From an uncultured SAR86 cluster bacterium (lineage in GTDB: Bacteria > Pseudomonadota > Gammaproteobacteria > Magnimaribacterales > AG-339-G14): a DNA stretch of 39,316 nt. The translations under genes and the position numbers were made by a program. The DNA lies in assembly GCA_902527995.1 (NCBI GenBank), contig CABZRA010000006.1:1-39316 (forward strand), written 5' to 3'. Under the pieces are notes generated by a model. That model saw only the letters and a program-made list of their open reading frames with translations. It ran no database searches and had not been told where the DNA came from. Shown here one piece after another: positions 9,340 to 17,754 of this stretch (the first letter of the stretch is position 1; the number at the start of each line of letters is the position of its first letter).

Positions 9340-10293
9340 ATGTTGAATAAACCCAAGTCTCCTGCTGACAGGCCTAGTGTTTGTGTGATTGGATGTTTCG
9401 AATTTGGAGCACAAATTTTAACTAGTTTGATTGAGGCCGACAAGTATGATGTTAATGTGGTCACAATCACTAAGGAACAAGCAGATATTTATGAGGTATC
9501 GAATTTTTTTGACTATACAGATATTATAGCTTCTAATGGCTTAAATTTTTACATTCCTTCAACTTACTCCTTGAAAAGTGAAGACGATATTAAGTACTTC
9601 ACTGAATGCAATTTTGATATAATTGTAATAGGTGGATGGAATAGATTAATACCAGAAAATATACTAAAAACAATAAAATATTGCGGTATAGGAATTCATG
9701 GAAGTCCTAATCTACTTCCAGTTGGTCGTGGGCGATCACCAATGAATTGGGCGTTAATTAATGGCGAAAATAGATTTATTATGCATCTGTTTAAATTGAC
9801 TCCAGGAATCGACGATGGTGATATATTAAGCTTGGCTCCATTTCAAATAACTGAGTTCGATAATATAGAAACTTTATATTGGAAAAGTACTATAGTAATT
9901 AAAAATGTCTTGCCAAGTGTGATTGAGAGTGTGTTAACTGGAACTGCAGATGCGGTTGCACAACAAGGTGAGCCGGAACATTATCCCAGGCGAAAACCTG
10001 AAGATGGTCAAATTCAGTGGGATAGCATGAGTATGATTGAAATATATAACTTTATTCGAGCTCAGACTAAACCATATCCTGGTGCATATAGCTATATGGG
10101 CAATAAAAAGGTAAAAATTTGGAATGCGATACCTTTCGATGAAACAATCATATACAAAGAAGCAAAGTATGGTGAGATTGTTGAGATCTTTGATAATTAT
10201 TTATTAGTTAATTGTCGAGGTGGAACTATATTGCTTAATCGCTATGAAGGTATAATCGACGCGGAAATTGGGATGCATTTTACTGTTATTTGA
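9340..10293 (+). CDS. Sugar N-formyltransferase-like protein (Fmt fold, two domains)
   Basis: This is a 317-residue protein with a formyltransferase N-terminal domain (about 10-205) and an Fmt-type C-terminal OB domain (about 225-315, with IYNFIRAQTKPYPGAY). It is not the housekeeping methionyl-tRNA enzyme by context: it sits in a glycan cluster and the next gene is a PIG-L deacetylase 12 bases away. The catalytic stretch reads GIGIHGSPNLLPVGRGRSP, with His-120 kept and Asp-158 kept in GIDDGDI, but the Asn of the usual N-x-H triad is Gly-118. I recall a related subfamily with G-x-H here, so this may be normal for it. Expected reaction: transfer of a formyl group from N10-formyl-tetrahydrofolate to an amino sugar nucleotide. 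The fold is certain, the substrate inferred. Confidence 0.8.
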   Translation: MLNKPKSPADRPSVCVIGCFEFGAQILTSLIEADKYDVNVVTITKEQADIYEVSNFFDYTDIIASNGLNFYIPSTYSLKSEDDIKYFTECNFDIIVIGGWNRLIPENILKTIKYCGIGIHGSPNLLPVGRGRSPMNWALINGENRFIMHLFKLTPGIDDGDILSLAPFQITEFDNIETLYWKSTIVIKNVLPSVIESVLTGTADAVAQQGEPEHYPRRKPEDGQIQWDSMSMIEIYNFIRAQTKPYPGAYSYMGNKKVKIWNAIPFDETIIYKEAKYGEIVEIFDNYLLVNCRGGTILLNRYEGIIDAEIGMHFTVI

Positions 10294-10305
10294 GGGTGTT
10301 TAAAG

Positions 10306-10992
10306 ATGAGTAATTTTACGAAACCAAACATTGTTGTGATTGCAGCTCACCCTGATGATGAAGTTTTAGGAGTTGGTGGAACCATACAAAAGCATATTCG
10401 AGAAGGGCATTCAGTTACCGTCATTTATGTTACTGATGGGTTTTATGACGATGCTGATGATGACAGAGTTTCATCGAAAAGAAAAAATGCAACTGATGCA
10501 ATGAATATGCTTGGTGTCACAAAGATAATTTTCTTAGGTTTTAAAGGTTTGAGACTAGACACTTATGAAAAATGCTCATTGAATGCAGAATTAACTAATA
10601 AATTTAAAGAAATTAAACCAAAAATTGTATATACCCATCATTGGGGGGACGTAAATTTTGATCATCAAATTGTTTTTGATATGACATTGGTGGCATGCAG
10701 ACCACATAGAGGAGTTCAAATAGAAGCACTATTCACATATGAAACACTCTCATCCACTGAATGGGCTGCTCCTAATCGTGATAGTTCGTTCTTACCGAAC
10801 GTATTTGAGATTTTGGATGAGGAAATGGTTAACTTAAAAGCTGCAGCTTTAGAACAATACGTGACTGAAATTTTTGATTATCCACATCCACGCAGTTCCA
10901 AAGGGATAAAGATTTTGGCCCAACAACGTGGGTTGATGATATCTGAGGAATATGCAGAAGCCTTCCATTTAGTTCGAAGCGTAAATAATTAG
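10306..10992 (+). CDS. PIG-L/LmbE family N-deacetylase
   Basis: This 228-residue enzyme opens with VIAAHPDDEVLGVGGT, the AHPDDE zinc motif at residues 14-19, and has a second metal and catalytic segment, THHWGDVNFDHQ. PIG-L enzymes remove the acetyl group from N-acetylglucosaminyl or related amino sugars in the cytoplasm. The ribosome site AGGG lies nine bases before the ATG and overlaps the stop of the formyltransferase gene, so the two are surely co-translated. Deacetylation would create the free amine the formyltransferase needs. No signal peptide or membrane segment is present, in keeping with a soluble nucleotide-sugar or lipid-linked substrate at the inner face. Confidence 0.88.
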   Translation: MSNFTKPNIVVIAAHPDDEVLGVGGTIQKHIREGHSVTVIYVTDGFYDDADDDRVSSKRKNATDAMNMLGVTKIIFLGFKGLRLDTYEKCSLNAELTNKFKEIKPKIVYTHHWGDVNFDHQIVFDMTLVACRPHRGVQIEALFTYETLSSTEWAAPNRDSSFLPNVFEILDEEMVNLKAAALEQYVTEIFDYPHPRSSKGIKILAQQRGLMISEEYAEAFHLVRSVNN

Positions 10993-11123
10993 CTTATCAA
11001 TATTGTTTTGCTCAACCATAAAATTTTGAGGTTATAGAGTGAAATTATGAGTTTAGTAATCACTAAAATTCTTTCAAAGGGCCTATAGATGAGATTATCA
11101 CAACATTATTTGAGAACCCATTA

Positions 11124-12992
11124 ATGTGTGGTTTAGTTGGCACAGTTTCTTTATTGCCTATAATTAATCGTGAATGGCTTAAAGTTGGTCGGGATGCTAT
11201 GGAGCATAGAGGCCCTGATGGTGCGGGCGAGTGGTGGTCTGATGATGGTCGAGTTGGCTTAGCGCATCGACGTCTCTCGATTGTTGATCTATCAATTGCT
11301 GGCCATCAACCCATGAGAAATGATCAAAGGGGTTTAACCATCGTTTTCAATGGAGAAATTTACAATTTCTTAGAGTTAAGAACTCAGTTGGAGGGTCATG
11401 GATATAGGTTTAAATCCAATAGTGACACAGAGGTATTGATAGCTGCATACCAAGTATGGGGAGAAGATTGCCTGAGTAAGTTAAAGGGTATGTTTGCTTT
11501 TGCATTGTATGATGAATTGCGACAGAAGATATTTTTGGCACGTGACCGAGCAGGTGAGAAGCCATTATTTTACTTTTTAGCTGATGGTTCGCTGTATTTT
11601 GCTTCCGAATTAAAGGCTCTAATGGCAAATCCAAAATTGCCTAGGAAGCTTAGTCATGAATCGCTCGATTGCTATCTTGCCATGGGATTCGTACCAGGTG
11701 AGCATTGTATTTTGGAGGGTTATAGTAAATTACCTGCTGGAAATGCACTCTGCTTTGACCTTGAATCTGGCGCTACGAAGGTTTGGCGTTACTGGCAAGC
11801 ACCAAAGCTAGCTAATACCCATGAGTTTGGAGAGCAAGCAGAGATTGAATTACTTGATGAAATGGAAGTATTGCTCGAGAAGTCGGTATCTCAACAATTA
11901 ATAGCTGATGTTCCGGTTGGTATTCTGCTTAGTGGTGGAGTCGATTCAAGCTTGATAACTGCTATGGCTGCACGATCTTCTGATGATATCCAAACATTCA
12001 CCATTGGTTTTCCTGGTCATGGCGCTTCGGACGAAACTACTTACGCTCGATCAATTGCCAGTCATTTCGGGACTAGACACACAGAGCTTTTTGCTCAGGC
12101 AACTACTGTCGATCTCCTACCAAAGTTAGCATCTCAATTTGATGAGCCTATAGTGGATTCGTCAATGATTCCAACATTTCTTGTAAGTCAGCTAGTAAAA
12201 GAACACTGCACTGTAGCTTTAGGAGGTGATGGTGGTGATGAACTCTTTGGAGGATATGATCATTATAATCGCCTTTTGTGGACGCAAGAACGCCTTGGAA
12301 AAATACCCAAACCAATTCGTAAATTTTTGGCATTTGGAGGGACTAAATTACCTGCAGGTTTTAAGGGGCGTAATTGGCTGCAAAGCCTTTCCTGTGACTT
12401 TAAAAAAGAATTACCTCTTATTGCAAGTTATTTTGACGCACCTAATAGAAAAAAACTTATGAGGCAACATAATAATTGGGTATTAGAGGCCGAGCATATC
12501 TACAATAGTCGCGTTCCAACAACCAAAGATTTATTACAAAGAGCTACACGAATGGACTTTCAAGATTATCTAGCAGAGGATATTCTTGTGAAAGTTGATA
12601 GAGCTAGCATGTTAAATTCACTTGAAATAAGAGCACCTTTTCTGGATGTCGATCTTATGAATTTTGCATTTAGCAAAGTACCTTCGAATCAAAAAAGTAC
12701 TTCACTAGATAAAAAGATACTTCTGAAACGTCTAACCGATAGAGTTCTTCCATCCAATTTTGATAAACAAAGAAAGCAAGGATTTTCAATCCCGCTAACT
12801 AAATGGCTATTGAGTGGGCCTTTTCTAAATTTATTTCAAGAGGTTCTGTATGATAGATCGTGTATGTTTGACCGCAGAGCTGTCGAAGATCTTTTTAGAG
12901 GCCAAAAGAAAGGACGAAATAACGGAGAACGTCTCTTCGCATTAGTTTTGTTTGAGCTATGGCGTCAGGAGTATTCAATTAATAAAATTTAA
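11124..12992 (+). CDS. asnB: Glutamine-dependent asparagine synthetase family amidotransferase
   Basis: This is a 622-residue class II amidotransferase. The N-terminal MCGLVG provides the catalytic Cys-2 that splits glutamine; EHRGPDG, HRRLSIVD and FNGEIYN are the glutamine-binding segments. The synthetase domain has the ATP-binding SGGVDS loop at residues 270-275 and LGGDGGDELFGGY. The length is slightly above E. coli AsnB and equals the AsnB-like proteins often found in O-antigen clusters, which may amidate a uronic acid rather than aspartate. It lies 131 bases after the PIG-L gene and 15 before a methyltransferase. Whether it supplies asparagine to the cell or modifies the glycan cannot be decided from the motifs. 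No strong Shine-Dalgarno is visible. Confidence 0.9.
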   Translation: MCGLVGTVSLLPIINREWLKVGRDAMEHRGPDGAGEWWSDDGRVGLAHRRLSIVDLSIAGHQPMRNDQRGLTIVFNGEIYNFLELRTQLEGHGYRFKSNSDTEVLIAAYQVWGEDCLSKLKGMFAFALYDELRQKIFLARDRAGEKPLFYFLADGSLYFASELKALMANPKLPRKLSHESLDCYLAMGFVPGEHCILEGYSKLPAGNALCFDLESGATKVWRYWQAPKLANTHEFGEQAEIELLDEMEVLLEKSVSQQLIADVPVGILLSGGVDSSLITAMAARSSDDIQTFTIGFPGHGASDETTYARSIASHFGTRHTELFAQATTVDLLPKLASQFDEPIVDSSMIPTFLVSQLVKEHCTVALGGDGGDELFGGYDHYNRLLWTQERLGKIPKPIRKFLAFGGTKLPAGFKGRNWLQSLSCDFKKELPLIASYFDAPNRKKLMRQHNNWVLEAEHIYNSRVPTTKDLLQRATRMDFQDYLAEDILVKVDRASMLNSLEIRAPFLDVDLMNFAFSKVPSNQKSTSLDKKILLKRLTDRVLPSNFDKQRKQGFSIPLTKWLLSGPFLNLFQEVLYDRSCMFDRRAVEDLFRGQKKGRNNGERLFALVLFELWRQEYSINKI

Positions 12993-13007
12993 TAGGAAAA
13001 TTTTATA

Positions 13008-14009
13008 ATGAAAAAAGAGCTAATAGAGATATTGCGTTGCCCAGTAACTGGACATGAACTGTCGTTAGATCCAACTAACTCACCTCACTCAACAGATGCA
13101 GAAATTGAAAAAGGATCATTGGTTACAAACGATGGCCAATTTTCATACCCCATTCGCAATGGCATCCCGCGGTTTGTACCTAAAAGTAACTACACTGAAG
13201 AAAATTTTGGAATGCAGTGGAATCACTTTAGTAAGACACAATTGGATAGTTATTCAGGACATCCGATAACAGCTGAAAGGTTTTGGGCAGCTACTGGTTG
13301 GAAGGAAAAAGATTTGAATGGTCAGTGGTTACTTGATGTTGGTTGTGGTTCGGGACGTTTTGCCGAAGTTGCTTTAAACGCTGGTGCGAAGGTGGTTGCG
13401 CTTGATTATTCCAGTGCAGTAGATGCCTGTTATGCTAATTTAAATAATCATCCAAATTTACATGTAATTCAAGGAGATATTTTTGCTTTACCCTTGAAAA
13501 AATCTTTCTTCCCTTTTGTATATTCACTTGGAGTACTTCAACACACTCCGAATGTTAAAAAAGCCTTCGAAGCCTTGCCGCCAATGGTTTCTTTGGGCGG
13601 ATTTATATCCGTAGACTACTATAAAAAGTCATGGACATCTATTTTCCAATTTAGATATTGGTTGAGGCCTATTACGAAGCGATTACCGCCAATGAAATTA
13701 TTTGCTTTATTGAAACGTTTGGTACCAATTTTGCTTCCTGTAAGTAGATTCTTGGCTAAGATACCTATTATTGGCAAAGTTCTCCATCGTGCCATACCAG
13801 TTGTGAATTTTGAGGGAATGTATCCTTTAAATGAACAACAGCTTTATGAGTGGGCTTTACTTGACACATTTGATATGCTCGCCCCTGCATATGATAACCC
13901 TCAGACGCCAGCAACTGTTAGGCGTTGGCTCGAAGAAGCTGGTATGGAGAATATTGAAGTTTTACATGCAGGTCATTTGGTTGGTCGGGGAACTAATAAA
14001 GAAAAATAA
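13008..14009 (+). CDS. Class I SAM-dependent methyltransferase with Trm112-like N-terminal segment
   Basis: This is a 333-residue protein. Residues 1-60 resemble the Trm112/zinc-ribbon lead found in front of many glycan methyltransferases (EILRCPVTG, then FSYPIRNGIPRFVP), but three of the four usual cysteines are missing and only Cys-11 remains, so zinc binding is unlikely. The Rossmann domain follows: LLDVGCGSGRFAEVA at about 108-122 (SAM motif I), VVALDYS, and VIQGDIFALPL then YSLGVLQHTPN, with the C-terminal part rich in hydrophobic and basic residues. It probably methylates a sugar or a lipid-linked glycan. AGGA at 12994-12997 serves the ATG. It is followed within one base by a glycosyltransferase. 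Confidence 0.8.
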   Translation: MKKELIEILRCPVTGHELSLDPTNSPHSTDAEIEKGSLVTNDGQFSYPIRNGIPRFVPKSNYTEENFGMQWNHFSKTQLDSYSGHPITAERFWAATGWKEKDLNGQWLLDVGCGSGRFAEVALNAGAKVVALDYSSAVDACYANLNNHPNLHVIQGDIFALPLKKSFFPFVYSLGVLQHTPNVKKAFEALPPMVSLGGFISVDYYKKSWTSIFQFRYWLRPITKRLPPMKLFALLKRLVPILLPVSRFLAKIPIIGKVLHRAIPVVNFEGMYPLNEQQLYEWALLDTFDMLAPAYDNPQTPATVRRWLEEAGMENIEVLHAGHLVGRGTNKEK

Positions 14010-14010
14010 C

Positions 14011-15144
14011 ATGATACTTGGTATTAACGCGAGTCGAGCTAGGTCTGGAGGGGCTGTTGCCCATTTAAAAGGGGTCTTGAGTAGTATTGATCCCTCAGAT
14101 TATAAGGTAACTGCTATTCACATTTGGGGTTATAAGCAGTTATTGGATGTGTTGCCAGAATATGACTGGTTGTTCAAGCATGAGCCAATTGAATTAAAAG
14201 GATCTTTATTGCGCCAATTAAGATGGGAGAGAACTTCTCTACCAAAAGAGCTTTTAGAAGCAAATTGCTCTATTCTTCTTAATGTAGATGCTGGTTCAGT
14301 ATGTCGTTTTAGCCCAGCGGTCACTATGAGCAGAGATATGTTGTCCTATGAGAAAGGAGAGATCGAACGTTATGGAATTAGTATTTCTAGGCTTCGTTTA
14401 ATTGCACTGCGTTATGTTCAAAATTCGTCATTAAGGTTTGCTGACGGAGTTATTTTTTTAACACAGTATGCAGCCAGAGTAATTCAAAAATCTTGTGGTA
14501 AGTTAGAAAACATAGCTTTTATTCCTCACGGAGTTGGAGATTCATTCCAAGATATAAAGCCAAAGGATAACTGGCCCGAATCTAAAAAAAGAGATATCCG
14601 GTGCCTATATGTGTCAAACACTGATTTATATAAGCATCAATGGCACGTTGTTAAAGCTATTGAGAAGCTTAGGCATAAAGGTTTTAATATTCAATTAGAG
14701 TTGATTGGTGGAGGATCTGGTAAGGCTAGGGCTTTACTTGAATCACAAATCATCAGCTCAGATCCAAGAGATCAATTTGTAACGTTAAGGGAGTTCGTTC
14801 CTCAAGAGAATTTACCAGGTTTTCTTAGAGAGTCTGATTTATTTATATTTGCTTCTAGTTGTGAAAATATGCCTAATACTTTAGTAGAGGCAATGGCTGC
14901 TGGATTACCGATTGCCTGTTCTAACAGGGGCCCTATGCCTGAAGTCTTAAAGGATGGGGGTGTTTATTTCGATCCTGAGATTGTAGAGTCCATTTGTTCA
15001 GCCATTGAACTATTAATCCTTGATAAAAATCAACGAAACCAAGTATCTGCAAAGGCTAAGGAGCTTTCTAGACAATATTCTTGGGTCCGTTGTGCCCACG
15101 AAACTTTTAATTTTCTTCGACAAGTATGGAATCAAGTAAAGTAA
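14011..15144 (+). CDS. GT4 family glycosyltransferase
   Basis: This 377-residue GT-B enzyme is taken to start at the ATG at 14011, one base after the methyltransferase stop: the protein from there opens MILGINASRARSGGAVAHL, a typical GT4 N-terminus with the glycine-rich acceptor loop. The same frame is open back to 13831, but that stretch lies inside the methyltransferase gene and does not look like protein. Donor-domain motifs are CLYVSNTDLYKHQW, LELIGGGSGKA and FASSCENMPNTLVEAMAAG followed by LPIACSNRGPMPEVL, with the E-x7-E pattern intact. It should transfer a sugar to the repeat unit; the closest described relatives are mannosyl- and hexosyl-transferases, but the donor is not decided. Confidence 0.87.
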   Translation: MILGINASRARSGGAVAHLKGVLSSIDPSDYKVTAIHIWGYKQLLDVLPEYDWLFKHEPIELKGSLLRQLRWERTSLPKELLEANCSILLNVDAGSVCRFSPAVTMSRDMLSYEKGEIERYGISISRLRLIALRYVQNSSLRFADGVIFLTQYAARVIQKSCGKLENIAFIPHGVGDSFQDIKPKDNWPESKKRDIRCLYVSNTDLYKHQWHVVKAIEKLRHKGFNIQLELIGGGSGKARALLESQIISSDPRDQFVTLREFVPQENLPGFLRESDLFIFASSCENMPNTLVEAMAAGLPIACSNRGPMPEVLKDGGVYFDPEIVESICSAIELLILDKNQRNQVSAKAKELSRQYSWVRCAHETFNFLRQVWNQVK

Positions 15145-15179
15145 ATCAAAAATCTTTTTTTTTAATTTTAGGAGTTTGA

Positions 15180-16334
15180 ATGCTCGAAAAAAAACACCAT
15201 GAAGGTTATCAAATTTGTTCGAGTTGTATTATGGATACTAGTGATCCTAATATTATTTTTAACGATGAAGGAGTATGTCATTATTGTACTAATTTCAACG
15301 ATGTTATCTTGCCAGGATGGGATACTGGCCCCGATGGTTTCGAAAAGCTTACAAATTTAGCTGAGGAAATTAAGCTCGAAAGCAAAGATCAAGATTTCGA
15401 TTGTATCATAGGTTTAAGTGGGGGACTTGATAGTTCATACACAGCTTATATTGCAGTTGAAAAGTTAGGCCTTCGTCCATTACTATTTCATGTCGATTGC
15501 GGGTGGAATACTGATCAAGCCGCTGGAAATATTGAGAAACTAGTTGATGGTCTTGGTTTAGATTTATATACAGAGGTCATTAATTGGGATGAAGTATCTA
15601 GATTACAAACTGCTTTTCTTAGATCAGGCATACCTGATCAGGATTTGGTGCAGGACGCATCTTTTTTTTCTGCTATGTATAATTTTGCCAGGAAAAATAA
15701 AATCAAACATGTGTTTACTGGATCAAACTTTTCCACTGAATGTTGTCGTGAGCCTGAGGAATGGGGTGGATACTTGGGCATAGATAAGCGTTTATTTAAA
15801 GATATCTGGAAGAAACATGGCATTGGAGAGCTAAAGTCCTTTCCAATTACTGATATATTAATTTATAAAGTACTATATCAAAAAGTTTTAGGTATGAGAG
15901 TTCATTATCCATTAAACTTTGTACCGTATATTAAGAATGAAGCAGAGGATCTTCTAAAAAAACAATTCGGCTGGAAGTCTTTTAAACATAAGCATCATGA
16001 GTCTAGATTTACAAGATTCTTTGAGGATTATTGGCTACCTCGTCGTTTTGGATATGACAAACGACGCGCCCATTTCTCTAGTCTAATTATGACAGGACAG
16101 ATGGATAGAGATGAAGCTATCCAAAGGATTTCAAGACCAGAAATGAGTGAGGAGTTCTTGGCACAAGAATATGAGTTTGTAGCTCATAAGTTGAATCTTA
16201 GTATTGATGAATTAGATGATCTTTTAAATAGTCCTAAAAAGAGCTACAGAGATTACAAAAATAAGCGATGGCTTATCGTTTTGGGAACAACTTTTATGAG
16301 ATATTTTGGTCCGGAGAAACGATACTTTAGATGA
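15180..16334 (+). CDS. wbuX: N-acetyl sugar amidotransferase (WbuX/WbpG family)
   Basis: This is a 384-residue PP-loop ATP pyrophosphatase. The N-terminal CSSCIMDTSDPNIIFNDEGV and the CHYC pair are the zinc-binding lead of this family, followed by the ATP-binding GLSGGLDSSY at residues 78-87. Family members activate the acetamido group of a nucleotide or lipid-linked sugar and use ammonia to give an acetamidino group. Ammonia comes from the next two genes, a HisH-like glutaminase and a HisF-like channel protein. A good ribosome site (AGGAG at 15170-15174) precedes the ATG and the stop overlaps the next start by four bases (ATGA). In E. coli O145 and P. aeruginosa O5 the same trio is found, so the assignment is strong; that the sugar is L-FucNAc follows from the fnlABC genes downstream. 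Confidence 0.92.
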   Translation: MLEKKHHEGYQICSSCIMDTSDPNIIFNDEGVCHYCTNFNDVILPGWDTGPDGFEKLTNLAEEIKLESKDQDFDCIIGLSGGLDSSYTAYIAVEKLGLRPLLFHVDCGWNTDQAAGNIEKLVDGLGLDLYTEVINWDEVSRLQTAFLRSGIPDQDLVQDASFFSAMYNFARKNKIKHVFTGSNFSTECCREPEEWGGYLGIDKRLFKDIWKKHGIGELKSFPITDILIYKVLYQKVLGMRVHYPLNFVPYIKNEAEDLLKKQFGWKSFKHKHHESRFTRFFEDYWLPRRFGYDKRRAHFSSLIMTGQMDRDEAIQRISRPEMSEEFLAQEYEFVAHKLNLSIDELDDLLNSPKKSYRDYKNKRWLIVLGTTFMRYFGPEKRYFR

Positions 16335-16954
16335 TAAAGATTATTGATTACGGTGTCGGAAATATACAAGCATTTCTGACTTTGTTAAAACGAATCGGAG
16401 TTCCGGCTGAACGAGCGAGATCCCAAGATGATATCGAAACAGCTTCTAGGTTGATTTTGCCTGGTGTGGGACACTTTGATAACGCGATGCGAAGGTTGAA
16501 TGAGTCAGGTATGCGAGAAATACTAGATCAAAAAGTTTTGCAAGATGAAATACCTATTATGGGTGTTTGTGTTGGTATGCAGATGTTAGCAACAAGTTCT
16601 GAAGAAGGTAATTTACCAGGACTAAACTGGATTCCCGGCAAAGTGCGTTCTTTCAATAGCTTGGGCAGTTTTACATCACCTCTTCCCCATATGGGATGGA
16701 ATCAACTGCGCGCAGAACCTCATTCTCATTTGTTCCAGAGAGGTTTTGATGAGACACCTCAATTTTATTTTTTACATTCTTATTATTTTGATGCTGAGGA
16801 TAAGAAAGATGTGTCTGCAAAGGCTTTTTATGGAATAGAATTTGAAGCAGGCGTTTCACGTGGTAATGTTCATGGAGTCCAGTGCCATCCGGAGAAAAGC
16901 CATCAATGGGGAAGTAATTTAATAAAGAATTTTACGCAGGTTGAAAAATGTTAA
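16331..16954 (+). CDS. wbuY: HisH-like glutaminase subunit (WbuY), ammonia source for the sugar amidotransferase
   Basis: This is a 207-residue class I glutamine amidotransferase with a full catalytic triad: Cys-80 in MGVCVGMQML, and His-186 and Glu-188 in VQCHPEKSH. It resembles the glutaminase of imidazole-glycerol-phosphate synthase, yet no other his genes are nearby; it is wedged between wbuX and a HisF paralogue with four- and seven-base overlaps. It should hydrolyse glutamine and pass ammonia to the partner protein for the acetamidino-forming step on L-FucNAc. The ATG lies in the ATGA overlap with wbuX. A role in histidine synthesis in this organism is unlikely but cannot be excluded without seeing the rest of the genome. 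Confidence 0.92.
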   Translation: MIKIIDYGVGNIQAFLTLLKRIGVPAERARSQDDIETASRLILPGVGHFDNAMRRLNESGMREILDQKVLQDEIPIMGVCVGMQMLATSSEEGNLPGLNWIPGKVRSFNSLGSFTSPLPHMGWNQLRAEPHSHLFQRGFDETPQFYFLHSYYFDAEDKKDVSAKAFYGIEFEAGVSRGNVHGVQCHPEKSHQWGSNLIKNFTQVEKC

Positions 16955-17727
16955 GACCAAGGATTATTCCTTGCTTATTAGTCCATCAAGAGGGCCTTGT
17001 TAAAACTCAGATTTTTAAGAACCCAAAATATGTAGGTGATCCAATTAACGCAGTGAAGATTTTTAATGAAAAAGAAGCAGATGAACTAATTGTTCTAGAC
17101 ATCGATGCAACTCGATTGGGCTATGGCCCAAATTTTGATTTAATTTCTAGAATTTCAGACGAGTGTCGTATGCCTCTATGTTATGGGGGTGGCGTAAAAA
17201 CAGCTAAACAGGCAGAGAAAATAATATGTATGGGCGTTGAAAAAGTGGCAATTAGCTCGGTTGCCATCGATAGTCCCTCAATTGTGTCAGAGTTCGTTTC
17301 TGCTGTAGGAAGCCAATCTGTCGTTGCAATTATTGATGTCCGAAAGAAAAAAGGTATCTTTAAGCAAGGTTATGAGGTGTATAGTCATAATGCTACAAAA
17401 GCACATCGTCTTAATCCTGTTGACTTGGCTTTAGAGTTGCAAGACTTTGGCATTGGAGAAATTGTGATTAACTCTATTGATCGTGACGGCATTATGCAAG
17501 GGTATGACTTGGATCTTGCCAAAATATTTAAGAAGAACTTGAACGTACCAATGACTATGTTGGGAGGCGCAGGATCATTAGAGCATTTAGAGAGCTTATT
17601 CGATACTGTCGGTATAATGGGAGCGGCTGCTGGAAGTTTGTTTGTTTTTAAAGGAAAATATCGAGCAGTGTTAATTAGTTACCCGACTCCGGCTAAAAAA
17701 TTTGAAATGTATCAAAATATAATTTGA
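16948..17727 (+). CDS. wbuZ: HisF-like ammonia-channel subunit (WbuZ) with Asp-11 replaced
   Basis: This 259-residue TIM-barrel protein aligns with HisF from its first residues (MLRPRIIPCL) through the YGGGVKT phosphate loop and LGGAGSLEHL near the C-terminus. HisF catalysis needs Asp-11 and Asp-130. Here position 11 is Leu (IIPCLLV) while Asp-130 is retained in VVAIIDV. So the cyclase reaction should be lost, while the barrel could still serve as the ammonia channel bound to the HisH-like partner. This fits the view that WbuY-WbuZ feed ammonia to WbuX. The CDS overlaps wbuY by seven bases. From memory, the P. aeruginosa HisF2 family shows a similar change. Confidence 0.92.
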   Translation: MLRPRIIPCLLVHQEGLVKTQIFKNPKYVGDPINAVKIFNEKEADELIVLDIDATRLGYGPNFDLISRISDECRMPLCYGGGVKTAKQAEKIICMGVEKVAISSVAIDSPSIVSEFVSAVGSQSVVAIIDVRKKKGIFKQGYEVYSHNATKAHRLNPVDLALELQDFGIGEIVINSIDRDGIMQGYDLDLAKIFKKNLNVPMTMLGGAGSLEHLESLFDTVGIMGAAAGSLFVFKGKYRAVLISYPTPAKKFEMYQNII

Positions 17728-17754
17728 AATATAGCTTTAAAGGAATCAATAGAG

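Noticed and set aside
12226-12462. A 78-codon + strand frame inside the asparagine synthetase gene
   Set aside because: The synthetase frame carries the ATP-site motifs across the same bases; the alternative frame has no recognisable feature.
13831-14010. Upstream extension of the GT4 gene that starts at 14011
   Set aside because: The extension lies inside the methyltransferase gene in another frame and its translation does not look like protein; the typical GT4 N-terminus begins at the ATG at 14011.
16331-17727. Part of a histidine operon (hisH-hisF)
   Set aside because: No other his genes are present, the HisF-like protein lacks Asp-11, and the genes overlap an N-acetyl sugar amidotransferase, so a glycan role fits better.
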